The notes under the pieces: generated by a model
What the model was told of the DNA's origin: nothing
What the model saw: only the letters and a program-made list of their open reading frames with translations
Databases searched by the model: none
Position numbers and translations under genes: made by a program
Shown here: piece by piece, positions 11,730-25,324 of the stretch
How positions within the stretch are numbered: position 1 is the stretch's first letter
Layout of the letters: each line of letters opens with the position of its first letter
NCBI GenBank assembly: GCA_947179155.2
Contig: OX359273.1
Location: 43,125,023 to 43,189,022, forward strand
Reading direction: 5' to 3'
Length of the DNA stretch: 64,000 nt
Source: Hedera helix
Lineage: Eukaryota > Streptophyta > Magnoliopsida > Apiales > Araliaceae

Positions 11730-14700
11730 TCATGCTGCTTTTGCAAATCCAACTCTCGTCTTCCCAAAATCAAATTCAGTGTGATAGTAACCCATAAAGA
11801 CATCTCCCAAGATCCTGCATCACAAGATTGTCACTTCGTTATAAGATAACCAGATACTACCAGAGAAACCACCACCAAGTTGGAGTGTCGAATCACCAAT
11901 ATAAATCAATAGCATACCAAAGAGGTCCACGAGGAGGAGGAACATCTAGAGCAGTAAAGCCGCTAATGCATTGAGCAGCTGCTCCCTCGCCCACTTTAAG
12001 TATGTACTGATTACACGACCAAGGAAAAACTATATTAGTGCCAATGTATATTGATTTGTTCAATTTCCAAAGTAAATGCCAGTTATTCAAGTTGCACAAT
12101 ATCTTCCAGTTACATTTAGTCCGCTTGTGTTTATTTTTTACTATTTTGGTAAGTAACTGGTCCACAGGCATGTTGCCGGTTCAAAAACTCAGTTATTGTT
12201 ATTCAACTAATAATCAAACGTAATGTGATTTACAAAAATAGAAGACAAAGATGAACAACTGGGCCTGATTGGATTCGCATATGATTTTTTTGGATAATAA
12301 AGATTACTGAAATACTATGATTTTTCTGATTATTCCGACAAATCTGAAGAACTGTTTGTATTGGCTCATCTAAAATTGCTGAAACCCATTAGGCTGATAC
12401 TTCCTCACCTATAAAAGCTTCATAAATAATGACCTATGGGGAAAGTTAGACACAACCGCCACAATAGAAATTAGGGTAATCATACCTGCTCAGCAGGAAG
12501 GTTGAAAATTTTGCCCCCAATAGTAAAGGCAACGCTAGGCATGGAAGAAATCTTGGCGCAGTCAACACCTGATTCTCCCATGGGGCTGGGCAGACGTTCA
12601 CAAAGCTGCAATATTTCAGAACTGTCGGTCAACATGAATCATAAAAAATTACCAAGTAATAATCAATAAAGACTATTCACCTCATTTATACATTTTCCTC
12701 CTATGCTTTGGTTAAAATAGAAGTATAACTGGATTAGGAGTATATAAAACGACTGAAACAAGAAGGTTCGTATATACTCTATACCTCATTGACATAGTTT
12801 AGAATACGATCTTGTGTCTGGTTTTGCCTAAGCTGATTTTGCACCCACACCACTGCCATTTCACAAGAAGAACACATAGCACCACCAAGTCCGGATGATC
12901 TGCCATTGCTTTCATCTACAACACTCTCAATGCCCATACTGTATAAAAATTCAGAGCATCAGTAGGTCAATTTAGGGACAAAAGATTCATAATAACATCA
13001 GTATAGGGAGTCTACTGTGTTAACGTTATTAAAACGATGTCAAGAATGTTGAGAAAGTAACTACACAACCAAACGTAATCTGATGTAGTTCAGAGCCTGA
13101 CCTAACACCACGAGCTCCATCGAAGGTGCACAATCCAATTTGGGAGCATATCTTCTTTGGTTGTGCCTGTTTTTATTGAGTTCAGCAGGAGAAATCAATA
13201 CAAGCTTACCAGAATGCAGTACAAGTGATCTGGCTTAGAGTCCAAGATTGAAATATATGTACTTATCATGTAAAAACCTCAAATCATAATCAGTAATAAA
13301 GCAATAGTTTGTGTACCTGTGTTAAAAGCAAATCTATAATTGTTTGTCCGTATTTTTCGACCACAACCTTGCATTCTTGGCTAGCAACACCAGATGCTCC
13401 AATGGCTTGATTAATCATAGTGATCACAGTCTGCAAGAACAATCAAAAAGTTAGGAGCTTAATGGCAATAGCACCACTGTCAGGACATTAAAGCATAGTC
13501 TTCTACATTTGGTAACATGAAGACTATCAGCCCACACTAGTGACTTCAAATTCCGACATTGAAAACATTACCAAAATGAGGAACACCTTTTACACTAACT
13601 ACAAAGAAACTAAAGATTGTAATGTGTACATCATTACCGAAATGAGGAACGCCTTTTACACTAACTACAAAGAAACTAAAGATTGTAATGTGTACATCGA
13701 AGTTCTGGAACAGAGCTATGATATTCAGAAGTCTACATTTCCTCTCACAAGATAAACGAGGTCCAATAGCAGAAAATGCATATGCTTTAGTAATATACAG
13801 GAAGATGTAAAATTTAACAAAACCTGATGCACAAACGTACCGTTGGACCTGCTAGCAAAGAAGTTCCAGAATCTGCAATTGCAGAGCAGCCTTTATCACA
13901 GTAACCTGCAAGACAGATTGACAACATATGCTGATATTATTAGACCAAAGGATAACAGAAGCAACCAACTCCCCCATAAAATTTAGTCTTGATTAATCAG
14001 GGAAGGTAATTTAGCCATTTTTTCTTCTTCTTTTTTTCCTTTTTCTTTTTCTCTTTGGAGAGTATTGTGGTAAGTTGCTACTTTAGCTTCAATATCCTCT
14101 TTCTTGCTGCGTAGTAATGGAAAGCGAGTGAGGGCATACCGGTTTCTTTGCCATCAATGATAACATCACCCATATCAAACTATCAACAACATGAGAACAA
14201 AAAGTTAGCAAATAATGAAGATATACCAAACACATATCAGCACTTTGACGTAAAAGGTCATGACAAACCAACCTGCCAATAGGCTTTGTGAGTCACCGCG
14301 ACATAAGTGTGTTTACCCTTGTAGTGTTTCGGATCAGACCCACCAAACACTATTTCACCCCCTTCTTCTTCCTGCGTGTTTCGATTGAGCCAAAATGAAA
14401 AAACTGGCTTCTTAACAATACCTTGTTTCAGCATATTGTACCTGTTACATACACAACATAGCTTTAAATCTTCTTATCCATAACAAATATTATAGTGATG
14501 CTCAAGAAGTAAAATACTTAGTACAGCCAACACAACCAAGAACATAACAAAGCATATTAAAGGCACACTTACCAAACTGGTACTGCATATCCAACAGAGA
14601 TCTCTTGAAATCCAAGGCCAAGAATACCATCAAACTTAGCCGCCAAGAATGTGACACCAGGCTCCTTGGTTGCCTCAATAAATTCCTGACAAGGTCAATA

Positions 14701-16670
14701 CCATGAGTAAACAAAATACTGGATTGCTCAAAAGGGGAATGTTACTGAAATTACCTGATCCTCGACAACTAGGTCACCAACGTTAACATTATCTTGACTG
14801 AAGAATCCAGATATAGCACCAGTACCATACTGAATAGCAGCAGGCTTTCCTGCAGAATGGATGATATTAAGCATTCCTCAGAACAAGCTTTGGCAACAAT
14901 TACATGATCAGTATAATTATATCTCACAAGGCCCATGAGGATGTTGATTGTACACAGATGTAATCCACATGGTCAATATTAACAAAAGGAAATGTCATTT
15001 ACTCCACTTAGCGCTGCTATATTACTGATTCATGATATACAATTCAAGTCACCTCGCTGCTTTTAAAAAAGTAAATGCATTAATGATGCAGATTTCCCTT
15101 TTTTTGTAGTAGTCTCTCCAAATCCACATCCATTAACCATTTTGACACACAACAGCAACAATGTAACACCAGTTGCATTATTGATTGACTTTACTAAAAC
15201 TATAGAAGTTGTTACAGTGTATCTACCAGAAAGGCAGTAATATAACAAAAAGCAGGTAAGACTATTCTTGGAAAAAGAAAAAGTGTAGGCGTAATATGTG
15301 AGCTACACGAATAAAGACTAGCACACCAGCACACACTGAATTCCAAAGTGAAGGGGACCAGAGTCAATACTAGCATGCAAGGACACACCGGAAACACATC
15401 AAAAAAGAGTTGGCATCTTTCTTTTTTTATATAAGTTGAACTATGCATCTTTATGTGCAAAGTTATATAAAAAAAATTAACAATATACTGTAATTCATGA
15501 GACATGAGTACATGCATGCACATATATTCTCTCTTATTGCCCATTCCTTTGATACCTTGTCCGGCTTTTGTTTATTGAATTTTGTCTATCATAATATTTT
15601 TATTTTATTTTAAAAATGTTGGTCTAACATAATATCAGTTTTCAGTTTAGACATCTGTTTTCCAGTAAATATCATAACCATTAATATTCTCGGGCCCTCT
15701 CAAGCTTGAGAATTTAGATTCAAGTCTAAGACTAGCCACTTTGTTCAATATACCAACACTGAACCAGTCTACCTCTGCACCACCCTGCATAAGGAACACA
15801 GAGAGGTAACAGATTTTTCCATTCCTAAATAACAATTATTCCATCATTTGTCAAATCATGACAGCAAAGTATTCAACCTCAGAAGCACAGACCACTAGTC
15901 TAAAATATTGAATGTCGATATTAAATTAGACAATGGAGGAAAGAGAGTCAAACCTTCATGAATTTCATTCACGCAATCACTTATTTTTCTCTTGTAAGTT
16001 CATTAACATAATTCGTTGTTAAAAGTCCAAGCAAAAATTAACCCGAAAAAAGAAATACGGAAAATCAGACAATTATTTACTAGAGAAACGGAATCAACCA
16101 ATTGAATATATAAATAGGATGAAAGAGGACATAAAACAAACCATTTTTCTTGTAGGTACTTGATTGGCTTGCCTTGTACTTTGAATGGAGAAAACATGCA
16201 GGCTGCACCAAAATGCAATTTTGATGTTTTTCATACTTATAGACAGGAATGTTTCACTTGGTTTTCTTGATAAAAACAAACATACAGCAGCTCACCGATA
16301 AGTAGCACTTTGCTGATGGCACCCAGAGATTAGAACTGCCCGTGTCAAAAATCACAGTGAACTTCTGAGGTGGGGTACCAATACCAATCTCCCCAAAGTA
16401 CTGAGCGTCCATGTAGTTCTTTAATGCTACGATATCAGTATCCTGAGAGTCTCCAAGTTTACCACCGAAATGATACTTTCTAATAGAAGCTTTCAAAGAC
16501 TCCTCCCCTTCATTGGAATCAAGCCGCGATGCAAGGCGGTTGTTTTGATCATATTTCATTTTCTTCAGTCCAATTCTGACCAACCCATCTTCTGATTCTG
16601 AAAATACCAGAGGAAACAAGAGGAACGAAAAGAACAGAGCCACCGCAATGGTTTTTACTTGCGTTCCCAT
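11730..16670 (-). CDS. Aspartic proteinase, phytepsin type with plant-specific insert
   Basis: Complete vacuolar/secretory A1 aspartic protease of 514 aa, normal for the family (about 505-515). Thirteen coding exons join in frame: 16296-16670, 16142-16202, 14755-14849, 14573-14685, 14273-14441, 14140-14179, 13841-13905, 13317-13430, 13102-13166, 12785-12938, 12486-12605, 11918-12006 and 11730-11814. A signal peptide (VALFFSFLLFPLVFS) precedes a basic propeptide. The first catalytic motif is DTGSSN with Asp109; the second is DSGTS with Asp296. The plant-specific insert (saposin-like, roughly residues 320-420) has its cysteines, including CSQIGLC and MCSSCEMAVVWVQNQL. The C-terminus is GFAKAA. 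Nothing is broken. Likely roles are vacuolar protein processing or degradation. Intron 2 (14850-16141) is 1.3 kb without other genes. Confidence 0.95.
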
Positions 16671-16942
16671 GATTACCTAGAGGAACAGACCAAAGTACAA
16701 TGTTTTTCATGAAGAAAAAAAAAAGGGAATTTAGCAATTTATTAACACTTTCCATATATTAAAGTATCAGTGATAACAATACCAAAGCTGCTAGAGAATT
16801 AAGAAAGCAATTATTCAAAGTAAGGCTGTATACTTATTATGCCTCGTCATCAACCTAAAGAGAGAAAAGCTACGAATCCATGAAAAGAAAGAATTATATT
16901 CCATAAAGGAAACAAATGAGGATATATATTTTGGGTGAAGTG

Positions 16943-17002
<60 letters not shown>

Positions 17003-17700
17003 TGCAAAAGAAGAATCAATTTTGAGGTGAAATTTGATATCAGAAATAGGTGAACCAGACACATCATTTTTTATTCATGTATCCATCTTACACATTAAGA
17101 TACACTAATCCTCCTCCAAAGGCATTGCAAATTGCGAGAAGGAAAAAAGATTCAGCTGCTAGAATCTTCACTCAGTTTCTTTTTATAGATTTCCACAAAT
17201 AGTCTCAAGTTTTAGCAGGTCTTTGCTTGTTCAAATTTAAAACAAAATTATAAGTCTCTTTCTCAATTCTCTCCATATTTATCACCAAACTAAACTAAAG
17301 TTCTCACTTTCTCAACTTAACATCAATAAAAATTCTAGGTTTTGATATTTCTTAAATTTATTCTCTTACGTAAATTTATCAACAAAGTAGCAAACATACG
17401 CTCAATCACAAAAAATTACATACAATGCGAATTATATTTTACTACACCAAATCGATAAATTAAAACAAAAGAGTTAGAAACCAAAACTTACAAACTGTCA
17501 GTTAATTACATAAAATAGTCTGCAATCTGAATTCAGAGTTAATTACTTACCAAAAACGTAAAATTAATCAATAATATGAGATTAATACATCAAGCACAGC
17601 ATTAATCACTTATTTCTCCTCGTAAATAGATGAAGATGATCAACATTTCTTACCAGAAGGATGATCGGTTTTTCGCAGAGAAAGCTGAATGAATGATCGG
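16671..17700 (-). promoter_or_regulatory. 5' UTR/leader region of the aspartic proteinase gene
   Basis: A plausible acceptor (CTCTAG) lies about 8 bp upstream of the ATG at 16670. A donor (CTTCTG then GTAAGAAA, plus position about 17654) ends a possible non-coding exon at about 17655-17700. That would make a leader intron of about 1 kb, common in this gene family. It holds a long (AT)n tract. The exact transcription start was not determined. Confidence 0.4.
16945..17000. repeat. (AT)n microsatellite in the protease leader intron
   Basis: Perfect AT run of about 55 bp. Confidence 0.95.
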
Positions 17701-17722
17701 AGAATAACAAAAAAATGAAGGA

Positions 17723-17727
<5 letters not shown>

Positions 17728-17779
<52 letters not shown>
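17728..17779. repeat. (AT)n microsatellite near the protease transcription start
   Basis: AT run of about 50 bp, just upstream of the proposed first non-coding exon of the aspartic proteinase gene. Confidence 0.95.
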
Positions 17780-17782
<3 letters not shown>

Positions 17783-18802
17783 GTTGTTATAGAGAGAGAA
17801 AGTGATAGAATGATAAACAACCGTTCAGACCCCACAAGCCCCTAGTCAGCTACTAGTCTTACACTACTCTCAAAACCCAACTTTTAATCCTGACCGTTTA
17901 ATCTATAAAGAAAACCCATCGTCGCCGTCAATGTTGGATAAAGGTGTCGCTTCACGAGATGCTCGTTTCCGAAAGATGATCAGGTTTACCTCATGGAACT
18001 GTGGCTTTGGTTATTAGCCGTTGGATATGTGATGAACGGTGGTGATAGCGAGTAGGTTGGTGATAAGAATGAATGAACCATAGCGGGAGTATAGTGATGT
18101 GCGTTATAACAGAGTGGACTGGGCCCAGGGTGAGTGGTGACGTGTCAGGAAAGCATGCACTTTGCTTAGCTTAACATTTTTGGCAAAAAAAAGTTGCTTA
18201 GCTTAACATGCGACAGCTACCGCCACCTTGTAGAGGTTTTTGTGGCTTTTTTCTTTTCTTTTTTGGCTTTACGAGAGAAAGCTCACCTAAAAAATAATAA
18301 ATAAAAAAGAAGAGAGAAAAGAATTTACAACAAAAAAAAAAGGACTTTTATTTAAGCCCCATATTTTGTGCAACCATTACCATCTTTTAGAGTGGAAATA
18401 TAAGGGTACAAGCTTTTGTTCATAATTATAATTTGACTTTGGACTTTTAAGTTCAAAATTAATGTGATTTTTTACAAAATAAAAATATTAAATCTTGTAA
18501 TTAGTTGTGTTTTTTAATATTTTCTTAGTCTATAAATATAATTCTTTTTTCAAAATTTATAAATGTTAAGTTAAAATCTTTATTTCATGTTTGCGTCTAG
18601 AAATTAATAACAAGTTGTTCATAACATTCCGAATCAAATCTCGAATTAAATTTCAAGTCCGATTGATCTTATATACTAGCTCAATAGTATATTATTGGAT
18701 CATTTTAACCAATTAAAAATTTATTCAAAAGGTCATGACTCAAGATATGATTGGTTAATCCACATGTTTCGATTGATGTAGAATTGGAGTGTTACACAAA
18801 AA

Positions 18803-18978
18803 TTGGTAATATTAGAGACACAAACTATACATAAAAATTGTGCACTAAGAGTATGACCCAAGTATTGCATACCAATCAAAAAGTGTAAAAAAATTCAATG
18901 TTGAGTCATGTGTGTGTGTGTGTGTGTGTATAAATTGTACACAATTTTTGTGTGTAGTTTATGTCTCTAGTATTATTC
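18803..18978. mobile_element. MITE-like inverted repeat, family X copy 1
   Basis: Two arms of about 40 bp face each other. The left (AATATTAGAGACACAAACTA then TACATAAAAATTGTGCAC) matches the reverse complement of the right arm near 18937-18978. The middle carries GAGTATGACCCAAGTATTGC and a (TG)n run at about 18911-18928. There is no ORF. A second, interrupted copy lies at about 33681-34120. The superfamily is not clear. Confidence 0.55.
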
Positions 18979-21082
18979 CATTGCTAATGTAATTAGTAGT
19001 GATGACATGAGAGTAAAATTTAAATAATAAACTTGAGGATAATATGATATTTTATACTATAACTATTGTAAAATTAATTTTTCATAATTATATTAACAAA
19101 AATTAAGTAAATTTATAATGCTGAATCAAAAAATATCTCAAACTAACTTAAGAAAAGTACAGGCAAATTTCAATTGAACTTTATTATTATGTAGAGTTAG
19201 AGCCCGGCTTAAAGAATAGTAGTTGATTTTAATATGCTTATCCTCTTCCTTATTGTACACTTTTCTCATTCAAAAATTTCAGTATTTTCTAGTCTATTTA
19301 GACCAAAATATAATAAGGTAAATATTAAGTTATTTTGATTAATTTTGAGTCAGCTCAACAATTCAACTTGACTACTGGGCAGCTCAAAATTAGTTTGTCT
19401 TTTTTTTCTTTTCTTTTTTTGACTTATTTTGGTCATAAATTTGATATTCCCAAAAAGTTTCAAGAGTCCAGTTCAAAAGTTTTTTTAATTTACCTAACTT
19501 TCTGATTCATACATTTCTGATTTTGTTATTCCAATACATCTCACACTTCATATGTACATATAAAGAACCCAAATTATCCGAGAAGTTGGAAGTAATGTTC
19601 TTTGAATCACAATTAAGGATATCTATATTACTGTTAATGTCCAATTTTACACTTGACAAAATCACTAAAACAGCAGGTCAAAAAGTATGCTAATATATAC
19701 TGGAAACATAAATTATACCATGGTGAAATCAAACCCATAAAATATAAGAACACATGAATTTTAAGTGGAAAGCCAATTAGAAAAAAATCAAGGGAAAACT
19801 CAGAAATCTACTAAAAAGATTGCGGAAGTGTTAAAACATTCTCTTAAGAAAAATATTCATCCGTACGCAAACCGATGTATAGCAATATATATCAATATAT
19901 AATGATTTGTAACGAGATACAACAATATTTCTCAATACACATGGTATACATCGCTATCCTTCGATATTTACCGATGTGTATTGATAGTACTTGTTGTTCA
20001 ACGTTGTATATCAATATAACTTTGTGCATATCGGTGTGTGTCAACGCGTAACCAAGATAGAATATTTCGGGCTAATATTGTATGTATTGATGATAATAAG
20101 TTCTCTCTCTCATTCCATATTTCTTCTAATAATCATAATAATCTCTTGTGTTGTTCATTTCTTTCGTGGTGTTGCATGTTTACCTGTCTCTCCCTGCAGG
20201 CACAACAATTTATAACAATAATATTAGTCTTAGACGATGAAATAAAAGTGTCATAGATATTACTTTTTCTTTTACTAACACACATATTAAGATGATTCTA
20301 ACTTTATTCTCTTATTAATTTTAGATATTAAAATATGAGTCATCGTCCAGAATATTTACGCCCCCAACAATTACCGTATATATAGTTTCTCATCTCTTAT
20401 TCATGATTCATATTTGTTCCAATGTTTCTCATCGGTCACATCGAAATTCCTATATTTGTATATTGATTATATGTGTATGACACTGGTTGCCTGCGCTTAG
20501 CTCGTGAGATACGTACTCTGCCCAACATGTTCGTGTTTCCAGTACTATTTATGAAAATTTGTACATATTTCGTATGGGAGACATTTTACTAATGACTTGC
20601 TAACCAACCATCTCTTCTAATCTGTTCTGTCATATAATAAATGTGGTCAATAGCATCCTATGATTTGCTTAATATTATTGATATTCATGGCAGAATAAGG
20701 TGATGATCTATGCATTATTCTAATTACAAGCACATATTCACCAATTACTCTTTTTTAACGTTTATTTATAAAAAGTTGTTTACAGTTATCATAATTAAGA
20801 CTCTTAACCATCAATTTAAAAAATCAGAGTGTTTAAAAAGATATACGTACAGTGACTTTTTTAGTTCGTTAAAGAACTCCAAACGAAACAATATACCAAA
20901 CTTTTGATAGTTTACGGTAAACATATACAATCAAATAAAAAAATTGTACTCAACGATCCTTTCCTATTTATCTTGATCTGTAATTTGTTGAAGAGGTCAG
21001 AAAAAAAAATATAGCAAGTTAATCATATGTTATCTTATACATACGTATAATGTAAGTTAAAATTACACCTAACATTTTACGC

Positions 21083-21085
<3 letters not shown>

Positions 21086-21157
<72 letters not shown>
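21086..21157. repeat. (AT)n microsatellite, longest in the window
   Basis: AT run of about 70 bp, ending 16 bp before the hairpin element at 21174. Confidence 0.95.
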
Positions 21158-21160
<3 letters not shown>

Positions 21161-21173
21161 TATGTATGTACAC

Positions 21174-21333
21174 AGCTGTGTATTACACAGTCGACTATGA
21201 AGACGATTTTTTTGGATTATGGCGACGGTTCAACCGTTGTCATAGATATTTCTGGTGTACAACGACGGTTGAACGGTCGTCGTAACCAAAAAAATTCGTC
21301 GCTATAGTCGATTGTATACTACACAGCTATATG
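21174..21333. mobile_element. Hairpin-forming MITE candidate
   Basis: A 160-bp near-perfect inverted repeat with arms of about 70 bp. The left arm starts CAGCTGTGTATTACACAG and runs through GACGATTTTTTTGG to CGACGGTTCAACCGT. The right arm reads back the same order with about 80% or more identity. Only a short loop (CATAGATATTTCTGGTGTAC) separates them. It is flanked by TATATGTA-like sequence. A MITE is the simplest reading; a small-RNA hairpin is possible. Confidence 0.55.
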
Positions 21334-21921
21334 TATATATACCCACGATAAATTATTTTTAAGTATATCCTACTTTGCCCAAGCTTCTTACTTGTAAATA
21401 GCAAAGTGCAATAAAGTTTACACCATTTACCGTTAATTAAAAAAAATAAAGACTATATTATCTTTTAGAACATGTATGGGCCTAATGGATACTCCTTACT
21501 TGTACGTAGACTGAAAATGCAGAATGCATCATGATAATGAATGCTCCACACGTTTCGGAACAAGTAACGTGCAAGAAAATATATAGGCGTTTTATAACGT
21601 GAGGAAAGAAGAGTTCGTTAAAACTAACGAATTAAATGTTATCACATCTACAAGGGGCAGCCCAAAATTCAAAGGTCGAAAGCAGTATATAATAACAGCT
21701 TGTAAAGCCGGACTAGTTTCTTTTTTATATTCTTAAATATGGGCCGTTTCTTAAGCGCATCAGAAATTTACAAAGTGGCCCAATTTTAGGGTCCAATACC
21801 GACAGTGTGATGGCTGAGGCTGAGGTCTACAACTTCTATTATATGATAATGTTATGTTTTCCAAAATGGAATTTAATAAAGAATAATTTTGTGATTAAAC
21901 CACTTCTAGAAAAGCCTTATA

Positions 21922-22205
21922 CTCCATCCGTTTCAAGATAAAAATTATTATTATTATTTTAGATATTCCCAACTTAAATGTCTATTTATCTTAAATAATT
22001 TATTTTTTATAATAATTTGTCAATAATATTCTCAGTATTAATTGTCATATTTCAATTATCTATGCATATTTACGGAAGATTATTAGTCATGTGCATAAAA
22101 CTGTACAATTAAATGAGAATTTAAATATAAATAATTTTATCATTTTATTTTCTTTCTTAATATACACAAAAAGTCACTATAACTTTTATTCTAGGACGAA
22201 ATGAA
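21922..22205. mobile_element. Stowaway-like MITE candidate
   Basis: The left end CTCCATCCGTTTCAAGATAA and the right end, read on the other strand as TTCATTTCGTCCTAGAATAA, match imperfectly. TA flanks both. About 284 bp, no ORF. The ends resemble the CTCCCTCCGTCC termini of Stowaway elements. Confidence 0.45.
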
Positions 22206-25200
22206 TATAAACTAGGGTACATTACACACACATATCTATATTAAAAGTGAGAGATTGTGGCCCTAGCAAATACGAAATGAGATAATGGGAGAGAAAAAAA
22301 TAAAGAGAGTAAATTAAAGAGTAGAATAAAAAGTAGAACTACTTCAATATTTTGTTAATATTAAGAAATTAGTCTCCCATTTTATAATATAGATAGATTA
22401 TATGGAGTATTACGTTAGATTTTTTTATTTTTTTTGAGAACCTAAATTAAACTCATAAGTTTATTATATATATATATTTTTGATAGAAAAGTTTATTATA
22501 ATTTAATTTTAAGAATATATTTCATTCTAGGGATTGCATGAGAATACGGAGAATAGTCTCAACCTGTAATTATATACAGTAAAAAGATAGCCTTTTTACC
22601 AATAGACCATCACATTTCGTCTGCTTTATGTGTGATCAACTCCATTCACATGACGACACTGTACCCTTTAAACTATACATTTGAATCATCTTATCAACTC
22701 ACCATACGTATTTAATGTCAGAACGGTAGTATATACAATGGAATTTGATTCGTTTTTGAGGTGGGTAAGCAATATTTTTAAATTGATAATTGACTTGATT
22801 TTAGAAAATACTATATATGAGATTTATTAATTTTGGTAAACAAAAAAATAGCGAAAAAAGAATGAATAATTTTCTGACAAAAGCTCTCTATTTTTAGAGT
22901 TTAAAAAATAATTATTCTAAAATACAACGGTTGAACTAATAATTTTTCAAAAACTACCGTAAAGAGATAATTCTATACATCATACTTATCAAAAAAATCA
23001 GAACTTATAATCTTAATCATCCGGATCTCACACTAAAGCATCACATGTCACCACATTATGCATGTGCATTGTACTTGATTATATATATACTTTTTTTTTT
23101 TTATCTTAATATTAAAAAAATATCTTACTATATAATAAATAAAAATATAAAAAGTAAAATTATTTCTCTTCTATGTGGTGGGATATGAGTTTTAGATCTA
23201 ACTTCAGGACAACTATTTGAGGTCACATCTTAGTTGCTATCAGGATATGAATTTTTCCCCACGCATGTGAGGGAAAAATCGGTAAAGGTTGCGAGGAGTA
23301 TTGTTTGTTGTGGAAAATAGGGCTACGTAAAAAATTAAATTTTGTTCCGAAATTATATTAAAAATTGATCAAACCGTATTAGTAGTACACATTAATGATT
23401 TTGGTGTATACAACGATTTTAAGAGAATTGAGAAATTATTTTTAGAGTTTATTGCATCGTCAAAAACATATTGCACCAATAATGTTTATTTTATATATAT
23501 TAAAGTTACATAAATCAAAACGATGTCTTTTTGGCCCTTTATGAAAATTAGAACTAACTTTACTTATAAAAATGACTCTCTTTGATCATTTCTTGTTTGC
23601 TATTTTATTTTTATGTGTAATCAGTAATGCTTTATTTGACTATTTGATTTTTTTTTATTGCTTTTTTGATAAATTAATATTTTAGCAAATGTATTATTAT
23701 TAGAGACTTGTTTATTGCAGACTTGTTTATTATAAATGTAGTGTTTATTGTAGATTTGTTTAATGGAATTTTGTATTTTTATATCTTCATTTTAATTTGT
23801 TTTATTTTCAAAATTATAACCTAACACAACTCTCTATTTCTCACAAAGATAAAAAATATTTTTTTAATACGTATATGTTTAATTAGTTTTGAACTTGAAA
23901 CCACAACGCACCAATTAATTACAAGAAATTTCATATAAGATTTTGAATTTATTCAACCATACTTAAACGATTTTATGTGGTGTTTAGACTTTTTAACTCA
24001 TTAAATCGCATCATGCTACACGCCATGAAAAATATAAAACAAAATCATGATAACAGTACTAAAATTTTCTTGAAATGAAGTAGTACAATGATCATGGTAA
24101 ACAAAAATTAAAAATTAATTTCACCATAATAAGTTATAATTTTTTTATTATATTATTATTAATATACATTTAATATAATAATTTTTTTTTATAATTTATT
24201 ATGATAAAATTAATTTTTAACTTTATCGTAATCAAATTCGTAAACGACATTGTACCTGTACGGTGAACAATGTAGGAAGTCACGCGTACCCTCACACTTT
24301 TATTTTCCTGAAGTGTTGAAAACATGCATGATTGGAACGCCAGACGTTAATGACATGAATGGTGCACGGAAGTCAATTACGTATCTGACTTGTCCCATTA
24401 AAATATCGCAACAACTCCTTCGCATATTATAACACTAAAATTTTAAAGTTATATTTAAATTTAAATTATAATGGTAATTTATTTAATAACTAAAGTAACA
24501 ATGCTTTTATACTTAAAATGTACTATTTGAGTAATTAAAAATACTCATATTAATTATAGTAAAATGAATTTATATTAATATTAAATTTTAAAATTTTATA
24601 AATAATTTTATGAGATAGAGGGAATATTATTAGATGCGTGTATATTCCCCGCTTAGAAGAAGTTGCCTTGAAGTCTCCTTCGGTCTCTCTCTACTCTTGG
24701 AGCCTTATCAACCACGTCATTTCCGTGTCAAAACAAACAAGCACGGGTTAGCCGTAGTTGTTGACTACTTCAGTTCTATGCTACCTCAAAAATGTTTGAA
24801 TATCATACAACGGTCATTATTATTCTTTCTTCTTCAACCTTCTTACCCATGGTTTTCAATCTTTCTTTTTGTTGTTTTCTTGAGTGAAAAATAATACAAA
24901 GTATACTTTCTTTGCCGACATAATTTTCAGCTGCGAATTTATTTTTAAAAAATATAATATTTATAAAAATATAATATTGTGTTTAGCAAATTGCACATGA
25001 AGTTGATGGACGCATGTAGGAGGACTTGGATAATGATAATTAAGAACATAGACACAGATAAATATGCAACGAAACTTTAGAATTATATTTATTATTGTAA
25101 ATGAACAATTAAAAAAAGAAAAGAATGGAATTCTATGTTCTAAATCCCTTGATCTTCCCCACCATCCTTACAAAAAAATATATGAACGTATTGTTCTTAA

Positions 25201-25324
25201 TCCCCCAAAGCTCGACAAAGAAGAAAGATGATAATTAACACATATATAAAGCTAAACGTACACTTTCAAAGATGGAAAAATAAAGAAAGAAAATTTAAGT
25301 ACAAAACACAAATACTATATACTA

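Larger units (their letters stand above)
18200..25324. other. Gene-poor AT-rich region between the protease and WRKY genes
   Basis: About 7 kb with no convincing gene on either strand. It holds the inverted repeats listed separately, an (AT)n run, a Stowaway-like element and a degenerate repeat near 19860-20050. Short ORFs here have no recognisable domain. Confidence 0.5.

Noticed and set aside
13540..13755. ORF with a duplicated MRNxFYTNYKETKDCNVYI unit
   Set aside because: It lies in an intron of the protease gene. The repeat is a short local duplication of about 70 bp in the intron and has no coding support.
15063..15835. Minus-strand ORFs inside intron 2 of the aspartic proteinase
   Set aside because: The flanking exons join in frame without them and no domain is seen.
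16850..17835. Ile-Tyr repeat ORFs in AT microsatellites
   Set aside because: Simple translation of AT repeats.
24634..24894. 86-aa plus-strand ORF
   Set aside because: No recognisable motif, no partner exons, ends in AT-rich DNA. A chance ORF is more likely.
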